Source: Acidobacteriota bacterium (GTDB lineage: Bacteria; Acidobacteriota; UBA6911; RPQK01; JAJDTT01). From it: 64,000 nucleotides of DNA. Of this stretch, positions 8,875-17,556 are shown piece after piece (the stretch's first letter is position 1; each line of letters opens with the position of its first letter). The notes below the pieces were generated by a model. That model was not told where the DNA came from and did not search any database. It saw nothing but the letters and a program-made list of their open reading frames with translations. The translations under genes were made by a program, and so were the position numbers. The stretch is from positions 170,111-234,110 of the forward strand of contig JAPPLF010000080.1 in assembly GCA_028874215.1 (NCBI GenBank), written 5' to 3'.

Positions 8875-10056
8875 ATGCAGATCACCAAAGTCGATTCCTA
8901 CATCGTGGAAAATCCCTGGAACCCCTGGTTTTTCGTGCGAGTGGAGACGGATACGGGAGTCGTCGGCGTCGGCGAGGGGATCGGGTACCACTGGTCCCTG
9001 GCGGCCCAGGCCTACCTGCGCCAGAACGGCGAGCATCTCTTCCTGGGGCGGGACCCACACGACATCGAGAAGATGGTCCTGGACACCCGCCAGATGCTGG
9101 GGATCGATCGGGGTCTGGGGATGGTGGAGAGGAGCGTTCTTTCGGCCGTGGAGCAGGCCTGCTGGGACATTCTGGGGAAGCACTACGGAGTCCCGGTCTA
9201 CAAGTTGCTGGGCGGCAAGGTCCGCGACCGGATCCGGGTCTACGCCAACGGCTGGTACAACGACTTCGACGTCCGTGATGCCGGCCAATGGGCGGCCAAG
9301 GCCAGAAAACTGGTGGATCAGGGCTACACGGCGCTCAAGTTCGATCCCTTCGGGGCCGCCTACCGGCGTCTCGAACCGTCCGAGTTCCGCCTGGCCGTGG
9401 ACATCGTCGCCGCCGTGCGCGAGGCCACGGGGCCCGACACGGGTTTGATCGTGGAGGCGCACGCCCGGTTCCATCCCGAAGCCGCGATTCAGTTCGGCAA
9501 GGCCATGGAGCCGTACGACCTGCTCTGGTACGAGGCGCCGACTCTCGGATACCTGGGTCCGGCACCCCTCAAGGAGGTGGCGTCCCGGGTCAATATTCCC
9601 ATCGGGACCGACGTGGCCGGAATCAGCGACCTGGTCCAGGCCAGCCAGTACCTGCCCGGCCGGGCGGCCGGCGTCTACCAACCCGACGTGGGTTACTCCA
9701 GCGGGATCCTGGAAGTGAAGAAGATGTCCGCCCTTGCCGACGCCCTGGGTGTTTTCTTCGCTCCCCACATGTCCCTGGGGCCCATCTGCATGGCGGCTTC
9801 GATCCAGGTCAGCTTCACCGCGCCTGCCTTCCTGATCCAGGAGGCGTTCGCCGAATTCGCGTATCCCTCCTGGACCCGGGAACTGGTCACCGGATCAGCC
9901 CCCATCCGGGACGGATACATCGAGTTGCCGGATAAACCTGGCCTCGGTGTGGAACTGGACGTCTCGGTGGCCCGCCAGCACCCCCTCAAGGGAGACCGGG
10001 TGATCGATCTCCTGGCCGAAGGCTGGGAGGGACGATCTGATGTGCTAAAGGCGTAA
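8875..10056 (+). CDS. Mandelate racemase/muconate lactonizing enzyme family protein
   Basis: The 393-residue member of the enolase superfamily is most like sugar-acid dehydratases of the galactonate dehydratase type. Metal ligands appear as Glu in IVEAHARFH and Glu in LWYEAP. The third is normally a Glu, but here the segment reads IGTDVAG, with Asp. The general-base His is seen in FFAPHMSLGP. A GAGGAGG ribosome site 11 bases upstream supports the ATG at 8875, although the frame continues upstream through the previous gene in another frame. Its substrate is unknown. Confidence 0.87.
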   Translation: MQITKVDSYIVENPWNPWFFVRVETDTGVVGVGEGIGYHWSLAAQAYLRQNGEHLFLGRDPHDIEKMVLDTRQMLGIDRGLGMVERSVLSAVEQACWDILGKHYGVPVYKLLGGKVRDRIRVYANGWYNDFDVRDAGQWAAKARKLVDQGYTALKFDPFGAAYRRLEPSEFRLAVDIVAAVREATGPDTGLIVEAHARFHPEAAIQFGKAMEPYDLLWYEAPTLGYLGPAPLKEVASRVNIPIGTDVAGISDLVQASQYLPGRAAGVYQPDVGYSSGILEVKKMSALADALGVFFAPHMSLGPICMAASIQVSFTAPAFLIQEAFAEFAYPSWTRELVTGSAPIRDGYIELPDKPGLGVELDVSVARQHPLKGDRVIDLLAEGWEGRSDVLKA

Positions 10057-10104
10057 CCCTCAGAGGAGCGCAGCTCCGTTTCGAAGGTCTTTGGCCGCAA
10101 ACAG

Positions 10105-10323
10105 ATGCACATGCGAATCAATTTGGACATCCCGGATCGTGAACTTAAGGATGCTATTCGATTCACCGACGCCACGGCTGAATCGGAGGCTGTCGTTCGA
10201 GCTGTGGCAGAATTCAACCGCCTCTCCCGCATGGCGGCGCTCACCCGATTCTCTGGAACCTGTGTCGACTTGATCACACCGGAAGAACTTCAGACCTCAC
10301 GCCGGGCAACGGATCACGAATAG
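10105..10323 (+). CDS. VapB/DUF2191-like antitoxin, apparently orphan
   Basis: This 72-residue protein begins with the ribbon-helix-helix style MRINLDIPDRELKDAIRFT opening seen in type II antitoxins of the VapB/DUF2191 group, followed by a short helical C-terminus. The usual partner, a PIN-domain toxin overlapping its end, is absent: the next 128 bp hold no reading frame with PIN motifs. It may be a relic of a lost module or may act on a toxin elsewhere. A start six bases later is equally possible. Confidence 0.65.
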   Translation: MHMRINLDIPDRELKDAIRFTDATAESEAVVRAVAEFNRLSRMAALTRFSGTCVDLITPEELQTSRRATDHE

Positions 10324-10451
10324 GTCCAACTCCTTGAGGATTCCAACGCCCCCACGAACTATGGTGTTGTAGGTTTCCCAACTGCTCCGCTTGTTATGAT
10401 CCCGCAAAGAAAACACAGGAGGGCCGGTGTCCAACCAGTCTGAGGATTCGT

Positions 10452-11465
10452 ATGGTCAAACCATTTCGCACGACGGTGACCGGAAGCTATCCTCGCCCGG
10501 TCCAACCCGCTGACACTCTGCGCAAGCCGAAACTCAGCCGTGAGGAGGCCGATGAGATCATCCGGTGGGCGGTGCGCGACCAGGTGGACGCCGGTCTGGA
10601 CATCGTCACCGACGGCGAGGGCCGGCGCGAGAACATGTACTATTTCGTCCAGAAGCGGGTGGACGGCATCAGCTTCGAAGAGATGAACTACCGGAAGTTC
10701 GGGACCGCCGGGTTCGGAATCGAGTTGGCGCAGGCGGTCGGTCCCCTCTCCAACCCCAGCGTCGGGCTGGCTCACGACTGGCGGGTGGCCCGGGATGCCG
10801 CTCCCGTAGGCGTCGAGGTCAAGCTCACCTGCATCGGCCCGCACATGCTGGCCAAATTCACGGATAACCGCCGGCCCGACCTTTACCCGGACGATGCCGC
10901 GCTCGCGGCCGGCTACGCCCGGATCCTGAACCAGGAGTTTCGGGAGGCGGTCCGGGCCGGTTGCGAGTTCATCCAGTTCGACGAACCGGCGTGGACCGCA
11001 TTTCCTGAAGACGCGGTCTGGGCGGCGCAAACCCTGAAAATTGCCACCGAGGGACTCGGCATACGATTCGGCCTCCATGTCTGCGGGGGGAACGCGTACC
11101 GCAAACGGGTCTATTTCGCACGCTATACGGACATGGCCGAAGCCTTTCGCGCCGCTCCCGTCGACCAGGTCTCCCTGGAGCACTGCACCCTGGAATACGA
11201 CATGATGCCTCTCTGGGAAAAACTGGACTTTCGGGGGGAGTTCGCCGTGGGAGTGCTGGATCAACGAAGTGACGAGATCGAGCCACCGGAACTGATCGTC
11301 GAACGGACCCGGCCGGCCCTGGAGCATTTCCCTCCCGATCGCCTGCTGCTGGCGTCGGAGTGCGGCTTTCAGCACGTCCCGCTGGAGATCACTCGCCAGA
11401 AGCTGAGGACTCTGGTGGCGGGAGCCGAACGGGCTCGAAGTGTCCTGGTCCGTCCATCCGGCTGA
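10452..11465 (+). CDS. MetE-like cobalamin-independent methyltransferase (C-terminal domain type)
   Basis: The 337-residue protein corresponds to the catalytic half of cobalamin-independent methionine synthase. It opens with TTVTGSYPRP, and zinc ligands are expected from His and Cys in LHVCGGN and Cys in ASECGFQH. The substrate-binding segment is FDEPAW. It is far shorter than full MetE (about 750 residues), so it may be a core MetE-type enzyme using a methylated corrinoid protein or another methyl donor, and may not be authentic methionine synthase. The symporter gene follows after 15 bp. Confidence 0.85.
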   Translation: MVKPFRTTVTGSYPRPVQPADTLRKPKLSREEADEIIRWAVRDQVDAGLDIVTDGEGRRENMYYFVQKRVDGISFEEMNYRKFGTAGFGIELAQAVGPLSNPSVGLAHDWRVARDAAPVGVEVKLTCIGPHMLAKFTDNRRPDLYPDDAALAAGYARILNQEFREAVRAGCEFIQFDEPAWTAFPEDAVWAAQTLKIATEGLGIRFGLHVCGGNAYRKRVYFARYTDMAEAFRAAPVDQVSLEHCTLEYDMMPLWEKLDFRGEFAVGVLDQRSDEIEPPELIVERTRPALEHFPPDRLLLASECGFQHVPLEITRQKLRTLVAGAERARSVLVRPSG

Positions 11466-11480
11466 GGAGTCGAGCAAACC

Positions 11481-13412
11481 GTGGGCACCGTCTTCACACC
11501 TCTGGACACCGGCGTCTTCTTCGCCGCCCTGGCTCTGGTGATGGGCATCGGCCTGTTGGCGTCGCGGCGCGAAAACACGGCGGAGGCCTATTTTCTGGCG
11601 GGCCGCAACATCCCCTGGTGGGGCGTGGCCGGTTCCATCTACGGCAGCAACGTCAGCGCCAATCACATGATCGGGATGATGGGCATCGGCTTCAGCGTCG
11701 GTTTCGCTCAGAGCCACTTCGAGCTGGGAGCCATCGCCGGCCTCATGCTCCTCTGCTACGGGTTCCTCCCGGTCTATCGAAAGTTGAGGATCTACACCCT
11801 CTCCGAATACCTGGAGCGCCGGTACGACCAGCGCAGCCGGGCCGCCTACGCCATCATCCTGGTCATCACCATGGCTGTGGTCCAACTGGTGCCCGCGCTC
11901 TACATCGGCGCCCGTTCGAGTTGCGTGCTCATGGGCGGAGCCGCGCTCGAGGAGATCGGTCCGGAATCGATTCCTGGAGAGTTGCAGGACGGGGAGGCGG
12001 GGTCAGCCGGTTCGTCCGGCGCGCCGGCCAAGTCGAAGCTGGGCGTGAATCGTTTTCATTACAGCGTCTTCGTTCTGATCCTGGCCGCCATCGCCACCAG
12101 CTACACCATTTTCGGGGGACTCAAGGCGGTCATCTGGACGGACGTGATCCAATCGGTCCTGCTGCTGTTGGGCGGCATTTTACTGGCGATCCTCACCTTT
12201 GACCGGCTGGGAGGATGGAGCGCGCTGATGGACCTGGATCGAGCGGGGGCGGGAAAGATGCACCTCTATCTGCCCAGCGACCATCCGGACCTGCCCTGGA
12301 CCGGGGTTCTGACCGGCCTGATGGCTCTGCACATCTTCTATTGGGGAACGAACCAGTTCATCGTCCAGCGTGCGCTGAGCGCCCGGAGCGACTCGCAGGC
12401 GCGGCTGGGCATCGTAGCGGCGGGGTTCCTCAAGTTATTGATCCCCTTCTTTTCCATCGCCAGCGGAGTGGCTGCCTTCTATCTGTTCCAGTCCGAGCTC
12501 CCGAATCGTTCCGTGGCCCCCGACACCGCCTTCACCGAGTTGATCGTTCTGGTGATACAGCCGCTGGGATTCGGGCTCATCGGCGTGATCGCGGCCGGCG
12601 CCGTGGGAGCCATCCTGTCCTCCATCGATTCCATGATGAACTCGGCCGCCACCATCGTCAGCATGGACCTCTACCGCCGGTATCTCAATCCGCAGGCCAG
12701 CGACGCCCAGATGATCCGGGTGGGACGATGGTCCATCCTGGGGTTTGTCTCCCTCGCCAGCCTGTTCGCGCTTTTCGTCATCGATCCCAACTCGGAGAAG
12801 AATTTCTTCCTTCAGATCGTCGACTACCAGGGCTACCTGACCCCCGGGCTCCTGGTGGTCTTCCTGCTGGGGTTGTTCTGGCGGCGGACGACGCCCACCG
12901 CGGCCTTCGTCACCATCGTCCTGGGCGTTATCTATTCCTGGGCCGTGGAGTGGATCTACGTCGCGTACCTGGCGCCATTGCCCGCGGTGGCGGCGGTGAC
13001 CGGCGAGGTGCTCAACTTCTTTCACCGGGTCGTCGCGGTCGTTGTGCTATGCACGTTGACAGCGGTCCTGGTGAGCCGCTTGGGAAGTTGTCCCGAGGAA
13101 AAAGCGAAGCTGACCTGGGCTGGAGTGCTCGCCATTTCCCCCGAAGCAGTCAGGAATCTGCTGGCAGGCCTGGTGGCTTGGCTGGGGATCATGGCGGCTC
13201 TGGCGGCGGCTGTGGCCGGCGGCGGACTGTCCCCGGTAGCGGCGGCCCTTCTCGGTTCGGTCCTGACCCTGGGGATGTTCTGGTTGCTGCTGAGGCGCCG
13301 GGCCCGGAGCCGAGGGCCCGTGAACCTGGTGTCCTGGGCCGTTCGCCAAGACCGATGTTGGGCCGGTTGCCTCTGCGCGGCCGCCGTCTTCTTCCTCTTC
13401 TATTTTTATTGA
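11481..13412 (+). CDS. Sodium:solute symporter (SSS family)
   Basis: The 643-residue protein has about 13-14 hydrophobic segments and the SSS signatures GRNIPWWGVAGSIYGSNVSANHMIG and LEYLERRYDQR-like text near the N-terminus. A GTG start is preceded by GAGGAG, which overlaps the stop of the MetE-like gene. It resembles SGLT-like transporters of sugars or sugar acids common in Acidobacteria and Planctomycetes. A soluble loop at about residues 150-190 is rich in Gly and Ser. The substrate is not deducible. Confidence 0.9.
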   Translation: MGTVFTPLDTGVFFAALALVMGIGLLASRRENTAEAYFLAGRNIPWWGVAGSIYGSNVSANHMIGMMGIGFSVGFAQSHFELGAIAGLMLLCYGFLPVYRKLRIYTLSEYLERRYDQRSRAAYAIILVITMAVVQLVPALYIGARSSCVLMGGAALEEIGPESIPGELQDGEAGSAGSSGAPAKSKLGVNRFHYSVFVLILAAIATSYTIFGGLKAVIWTDVIQSVLLLLGGILLAILTFDRLGGWSALMDLDRAGAGKMHLYLPSDHPDLPWTGVLTGLMALHIFYWGTNQFIVQRALSARSDSQARLGIVAAGFLKLLIPFFSIASGVAAFYLFQSELPNRSVAPDTAFTELIVLVIQPLGFGLIGVIAAGAVGAILSSIDSMMNSAATIVSMDLYRRYLNPQASDAQMIRVGRWSILGFVSLASLFALFVIDPNSEKNFFLQIVDYQGYLTPGLLVVFLLGLFWRRTTPTAAFVTIVLGVIYSWAVEWIYVAYLAPLPAVAAVTGEVLNFFHRVVAVVVLCTLTAVLVSRLGSCPEEKAKLTWAGVLAISPEAVRNLLAGLVAWLGIMAALAAAVAGGGLSPVAAALLGSVLTLGMFWLLLRRRARSRGPVNLVSWAVRQDRCWAGCLCAAAVFFLFYFY

Positions 13413-13415
13413 CGA

Positions 13416-13492
13416 GGAGCGGCGGTTTCCTAACCGCCGATTCTTAGACCGTCAAGGACCGCTGCGCACGGGTGGTTGGAAATCGCCGCTCC
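13416..13492. repeat. REP-like pair in inverted orientation
   Basis: CGGCGGTTTCCTAACCGCCG (13420-13439) is a perfect palindrome with an 8-bp stem. A second, degenerate unit (GGTGGTTGGAAATCGCC, 13471-13487) lies about 30 bp away in the opposite sense, so the block begins GGAGCGGCG and ends CGCCGCTCC. This is the architecture of paired REP elements. The first unit is base-for-base identical to 46825-46844. It sits between the convergent stops at 13412 and 13510. Confidence 0.75.
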
Positions 13493-13509
13493 GCACTCTT
13501 TGCTCGGCT

Positions 13510-14337
13510 TCACCCCTTGGTCTGTTTCCGGACGGCCCTCCGGACGCCGGCCCGGAGCAGAGACGGAAACAGGAGTTTGACCAGAGGGAGGAATCCCATG
13601 GCCTTGGGGATGTAGAGGTTCCCTCCCGGTCCCGGAAGCGCTCCTGTGATTCGGCGCGAACACTCGCGGACGCTCACGCCACGCTCCCGCCGGGACCGAT
13701 GCGAGGCGGAGCCCAGGGGTGACCCGTCGGCCGAGAGGGCGTGAGCCCGGAGCCGGGTGCTCCGGATCCATCCCGGCATCACGTTCAGAATGCGGACCTG
13801 GCCGTGCAACTCGGTCCGCAACGTCTCCAGGAGACCGTCCAGGGCGTGCTTGCTGGCGGTGTAGCCGCTGTGAAACGGCACGCCCACCCGGCCCTGGACG
13901 GAGGAGATGGCCACGATCATGCCGTGTTGCTTCTTCAAGGCCGGCAGCGCGGGATGGATGCAGTGGACGGCCCCCAGGTAGTTCACTTCCATGAGCGTTC
14001 TGTAAATCTCGACGTTGCGAACCTGGTCGAAGAGGGTCCACATGCTCAGGCCGGCGCTGAGGATGAGATAGTCCAGGGCTCCGAATTCGCCGGTCACCTT
14101 CGAGACCATTTCGCGGCACTGCCGGGCGTCGGTGACGTCGGTGGGGACAACGAGGCAGCCGGCTCCGGCTCGCCGGACTCCGGCGGCCGTTTCCTGCAGC
14201 GAATGCTCCGAGCGGGAACCCAATCCCAGGTTCATTCCCTGGGCGGCCAGATCAAGAGCCAGTCTCTTCCCCAGGCCGGAGGAGGCGCCGGTGATGAGTC
14301 CCGTCTTGCCGTGGAATTTGGATTTTCCTTTTGGCAT
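13510..14337 (-). CDS. SDR oxidoreductase, DHRS7B/PexRAP-like (probable alkyl/acyl-DHAP reductase)
   Basis: The 275-residue short-chain dehydrogenase has the cofactor motif TGASSGLG (residues 16-23) and catalytic S146, Y159 and K163. From memory of human DHRS7B (PexRAP, acyl/alkyl-DHAP reductase), the segments IVAISSVQG, GVPFHSGYTASKHA and MPGWIRSTRLRAHALSADGS align closely with it. It lies 47 bp downstream of an alkyl-DHAP synthase gene, which makes reduction of 1-alkyl-DHAP to 1-alkyl-glycerol-3-phosphate the natural inferred role. A general SDR function cannot be excluded. Confidence 0.8.
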   Translation of the reverse strand: MPKGKSKFHGKTGLITGASSGLGKRLALDLAAQGMNLGLGSRSEHSLQETAAGVRRAGAGCLVVPTDVTDARQCREMVSKVTGEFGALDYLILSAGLSMWTLFDQVRNVEIYRTLMEVNYLGAVHCIHPALPALKKQHGMIVAISSVQGRVGVPFHSGYTASKHALDGLLETLRTELHGQVRILNVMPGWIRSTRLRAHALSADGSPLGSASHRSRRERGVSVRECSRRITGALPGPGGNLYIPKAMGFLPLVKLLFPSLLRAGVRRAVRKQTKG

Positions 14338-14384
14338 GGATCAAGTCGTGAGGTATCTCGTCCCGGCTGCGCGCGGGTGGGCAC

Positions 14385-16127
14385 TCAGTCGCCCAGGACG
14401 TTGTTTCGAATGCCGAAGATATTGTTGGGATCGGTGGACCGCTTGATCTCCTTCAGGAGCCGAATACCCCGGGAAGAGAGAGTGTGTTTCATGAACCCAC
14501 TGCGGAGTTTACCGACTCCGTGGTGGTGGGAAATGGACCCGCCCGCATCGATGATGGCCTGGCGCAGTGAATGCTCGATCTCGCTGAAAACGGTTTCCGG
14601 GTCGTCCACGCCCTTGGCGTAGAAGCCGAACATGAAGTAGATACAGACTCCCGTGTGGTAGACCTGGGTGATTCGATAGGAGACATAGGGGCGTCCCGGC
14701 AGTTCCAGCTCTTGGTGCCGGGCCTGAGCCCGGGCCACGACGGCGTCGCAAACCTGGTGTATTCGGTTCCAGGGCACCGAGGTCTCGAAGGTCTCTCCCA
14801 GGATGTGGAAGTCCGACAGGAAGTCCCGGATATAGGCGATGGCGAAGGTGAGCCGATAGCCGCGGCGGCCGTTCTCGGCGCCGCCCGGCAGGCCTCCGTA
14901 CTCATTGGCCAGTTTGTAGAGGCCCTTTTCCTGAAAGGCGACCTCTTCCCGGGATCCTTCCATGAGGATGGTGGCGGCGGACATCTGATGGGGATCGAAC
15001 CCCTTGACCTTGAGCACAAAGAATTTCTTCAGCTTGTCCAACCAGGCGGCCGATCCGGTGGGCCTCGGCTTCAGGGCCTGGCCGAAACGGAATTGCACGT
15101 TGTCCACCAGACGGATGCTGGCGGGTACGAATCTGGTTTCAGCCAAGCTCCGAAGGAAGGCGACACCCTTGGCAAAGTCAGGAAAAACGAGGGAGCCATA
15201 CTTGCGGACCTGGGGCCGGGGATGGATCTTGATGATGGCGCTGGTGATGAGACCCAGGTTGCCTTCGCTTCCAAAGAAAAGACTCTGGGGCTGCATTCCC
15301 ATGGAGACGCGGGGAGAGGCCGTCAGATGCTCCACCCGGCCGGTGGGCGTGATCAGCGTCACTTTTTCGACAATGTCCTCGATGTTGCCGTATCGATTCT
15401 TCTTCATCCCGCTGGCATTGGTGGCGATCCATCCTCCCAGGGTGGAGAGCTCGATGCTGTCGGGTTCGTGACCGGAGACGAAACCGGCCTTCCCGAGCTG
15501 GCGTTCCAGTTCCTCCCCCGTGATGCCCGCTTGGACCAGCGCCCGCTGGTTCTCGCGATCGATCCATTCGACGCGATTCATCCGCCTCATGTCGACGGAA
15601 ACGATCATGCGTTCTTCCGACGCCGGAAGTTTCAACGCGCAACTGACGCTGGTGCCGCCGCCGTAGGGAACGAGGCAGACATCTTGTGTCCGGGCCAGCG
15701 CCACCAGCATCGCACAATCTTTCTCCGCTTCGGGGTAGATGACCATATCGGCGACACGGTCCAGTTGGGAATAGACGACCCGGAAGACTTCGTCGGCACT
15801 GGTCTGCCCGTGGCTGTGGATGAGTCTCTCGCGGTCGTCGAAGGTGTATTGATCGGGACGGTAGAAATTGGCCAGACGACGGCAGAACCGGGTGTTCTTT
15901 CTGGGGGCGGGAACCGGTTTCGGATCGGCCTCGGGCCGTTTTTTCTTGAAATCGGGATCGAGTCCCAGGACTTCTCTCACGTACGGGAGGAAGTCTCGCA
16001 TCTTGTAGCCGCACAGCTCGTAACGGTCACCGGTGAGTGTCACCGAGTCGTCGTCGTTGAGCACGAATCGGGTGTCGGCGAATCCCCAACGGTGCCCCCA
16101 GATCGGATCGTTTTCTCGACTGGTCAT
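14385..16127 (-). CDS. Alkyldihydroxyacetonephosphate synthase (AGPS-like), ether lipid synthesis
   Basis: The 580-residue FAD enzyme belongs to the VAO/FAD_binding_4 family and is remarkably close to animal peroxisomal AGPS, which swaps the acyl chain of acyl-DHAP for a fatty alcohol to form the ether bond. The FAD segment PYGGGTSVS is at about 154-162, and GHEPDSIELSTLGGW at about 219-233. Residues matching the catalytic Arg, Tyr and His cluster of guinea pig AGPS appear as R339 (PASIRLVDN), Y497 (CIYF) and HHH 534-536 (SISHHHGVGKLR). The C-terminus reads TDPNNIFG. The peroxisomal targeting leader is absent, as expected in bacteria. The SDR gene follows. Confidence 0.94.
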   Translation of the reverse strand: MTSRENDPIWGHRWGFADTRFVLNDDDSVTLTGDRYELCGYKMRDFLPYVREVLGLDPDFKKKRPEADPKPVPAPRKNTRFCRRLANFYRPDQYTFDDRERLIHSHGQTSADEVFRVVYSQLDRVADMVIYPEAEKDCAMLVALARTQDVCLVPYGGGTSVSCALKLPASEERMIVSVDMRRMNRVEWIDRENQRALVQAGITGEELERQLGKAGFVSGHEPDSIELSTLGGWIATNASGMKKNRYGNIEDIVEKVTLITPTGRVEHLTASPRVSMGMQPQSLFFGSEGNLGLITSAIIKIHPRPQVRKYGSLVFPDFAKGVAFLRSLAETRFVPASIRLVDNVQFRFGQALKPRPTGSAAWLDKLKKFFVLKVKGFDPHQMSAATILMEGSREEVAFQEKGLYKLANEYGGLPGGAENGRRGYRLTFAIAYIRDFLSDFHILGETFETSVPWNRIHQVCDAVVARAQARHQELELPGRPYVSYRITQVYHTGVCIYFMFGFYAKGVDDPETVFSEIEHSLRQAIIDAGGSISHHHGVGKLRSGFMKHTLSSRGIRLLKEIKRSTDPNNIFGIRNNVLGD

Positions 16128-16220
16128 CGCTATTTTCCATTTTACTGCTTGTGCCCGGTCATTTGCTGAAGTATGGCCGTGGATCGGGACACCGATTCCC
16201 GTGTTCTCGTGTGCGAGTGG

Positions 16221-16256
16221 TCACACCGAAAGTGATTTTTCACACTGAACGTGTGA
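16221..16256. promoter_or_regulatory. Tandem operator-like repeat upstream of AGPS gene
   Basis: TCACACTGAACGTGTGA (16240-16256) is a perfect 6-bp inverted repeat around five bases. A related copy, TCACACCGAAAGTGA (16221-16235), starts 19 bp earlier and matches 12 of the first 14 positions. The pair lies about 95-130 bp upstream of the AGPS start in a 231-bp non-coding gap, a position suitable for a dimeric regulator binding two sites. No regulator gene is adjacent. Confidence 0.45.
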
Positions 16257-16358
16257 TGCGCAACTCCGGGCGCTTCGAATCAGGAGAGGCCGTCCGGTCT
16301 ACCATGGTCATCACACTGCCGCCGTCCGCCAGCGCCCGGATCGGCTGGCGCCATGCGT

Positions 16359-17225
16359 TCAACGGACGAATCGAAACCGGATTTCCCGGCGGGAGCGCGC
16401 GTGCCACCAGGTCTGGAAGTCCTCCGCGGGTCGAATTTCCGGGTTCAGGATACGGGCTCGAAGGGTGACCGGCAGCGGGTCCTGATCGAAGGGGTACGGA
16501 TCGACGGCGACTCGGCGTTCGCCTGTCGGAAGAACACGGAGTGAGACTCGATCGTTCCAACACCTGCGCGGAATCTCCCGGAGAGTTCGCTCCTTGTCTC
16601 CACCGAAACAGAGGTGGAGCGACAGCGCGTCGCAGAGTTGCAGCAGGCGGATGTGAGGGTTCAGGTGGCGCGGCTTGACGGCGGCGGCCCATTCGGGAGC
16701 GCGCTTGATGCGTTCCGTGAGCAATCCCTGCAGAGCGTTTTGTTCGGCAACGAACTCCTTGGCTTCTTCCAGTTCTCTGCCTTTGGGTGGAGGCCACTCA
16801 GCGGGGATTCCGAACAGGGGATGGAGGAATGCCGGCGTGTGCCCGGACTGGACGCGTGGCGCGTGCAGCCAGTAGGCGTGCAAGCTGATGAGCAGGGCGA
16901 TATAGGGATGGTGGTGCCGGAAGCGGGATACGCCCAAGTGCCACCGCCGGAGGCCGTCGGACTGTTTGAGGCTCGTCAGATCCAACGGGAGGCCGTCGGA
17001 GGGGTCGATTTGGGGGTCGGCCTCCCACTCCCACCAGCCGTTGTCGTGCTCGGCGATGGCGAGGACGGTTTCGGCTCGCAGCGCTTCGGGGTCGCGGAAG
17101 GGTGCGTATCGACCGGGGCGGGCGAATTCGTGGTTGCCCCAGTGGGCGGCCAGGTAGCCGGCGGCCGCAGCGTGCTCCGGCTGCGAGATGCACCAGAGTT
17201 CGCCGCCCACCGTGCGCTTGAGCAT
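16359..17225 (-). CDS. DUF3891 family protein
   Basis: The 288-residue soluble protein starts WCISQPEHAAAAGYLAAHWGN and contains AEHDNGWWEWE, the conserved His/Asp-Asn-Gly-Trp signature I associate with the DUF3891 family. That arrangement suggests an HD-like all-alpha fold with a metal site, but no activity has been established that I know of. It is 36 bp downstream of a small membrane protein gene and runs toward the AGPS promoter region. Confidence 0.75.
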   Translation of the reverse strand: MLKRTVGGELWCISQPEHAAAAGYLAAHWGNHEFARPGRYAPFRDPEALRAETVLAIAEHDNGWWEWEADPQIDPSDGLPLDLTSLKQSDGLRRWHLGVSRFRHHHPYIALLISLHAYWLHAPRVQSGHTPAFLHPLFGIPAEWPPPKGRELEEAKEFVAEQNALQGLLTERIKRAPEWAAAVKPRHLNPHIRLLQLCDALSLHLCFGGDKERTLREIPRRCWNDRVSLRVLPTGERRVAVDPYPFDQDPLPVTLRARILNPEIRPAEDFQTWWHARSRREIRFRFVR

Positions 17226-17261
17226 GGTTCCTCGGAACGGGTGAATCCTGAGGCCGGAAGA

Positions 17262-17465
17262 TCAGCCTTTCGAAAGGCGGCCGGCCCTCCAGAGCAGGAA
17301 GCCTGCCGCTGAAAGCAGGAACAGCGTCAGCAGCAGCTTCACCGGCCAGAGATCGAAGGTGTAGTAAAAGGAGGCCAACAACAAGAGGCCCACAAGCAAC
17401 AGGAGCCAACCGCTGTATCGATACTCGCCGCGCCGTTTCCGCTCCTGGCTATCTCCGGTTTCCAT
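17262..17465 (-). CDS. Small two-helix membrane protein
   Basis: The 67-residue protein has a charged N-terminus, then two hydrophobic stretches at about residues 18-37 and 42-60 separated by Trp-Pro, ending in a basic tail. No family is recognised. It precedes the DUF3891 gene by 36 bp and is probably co-transcribed with it. Confidence 0.6.
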   Translation of the reverse strand: METGDSQERKRRGEYRYSGWLLLLVGLLLLASFYYTFDLWPVKLLLTLFLLSAAGFLLWRAGRLSKG

Positions 17466-17556
17466 GCCTTTGGCAGCCTAGCAGCCTGAAGCCCAAGTCT
17501 CTACCGCTCCACCGGTGGCGCGGCGACTCCGTTGTCGGAACCGGGATTCCGCCGAG

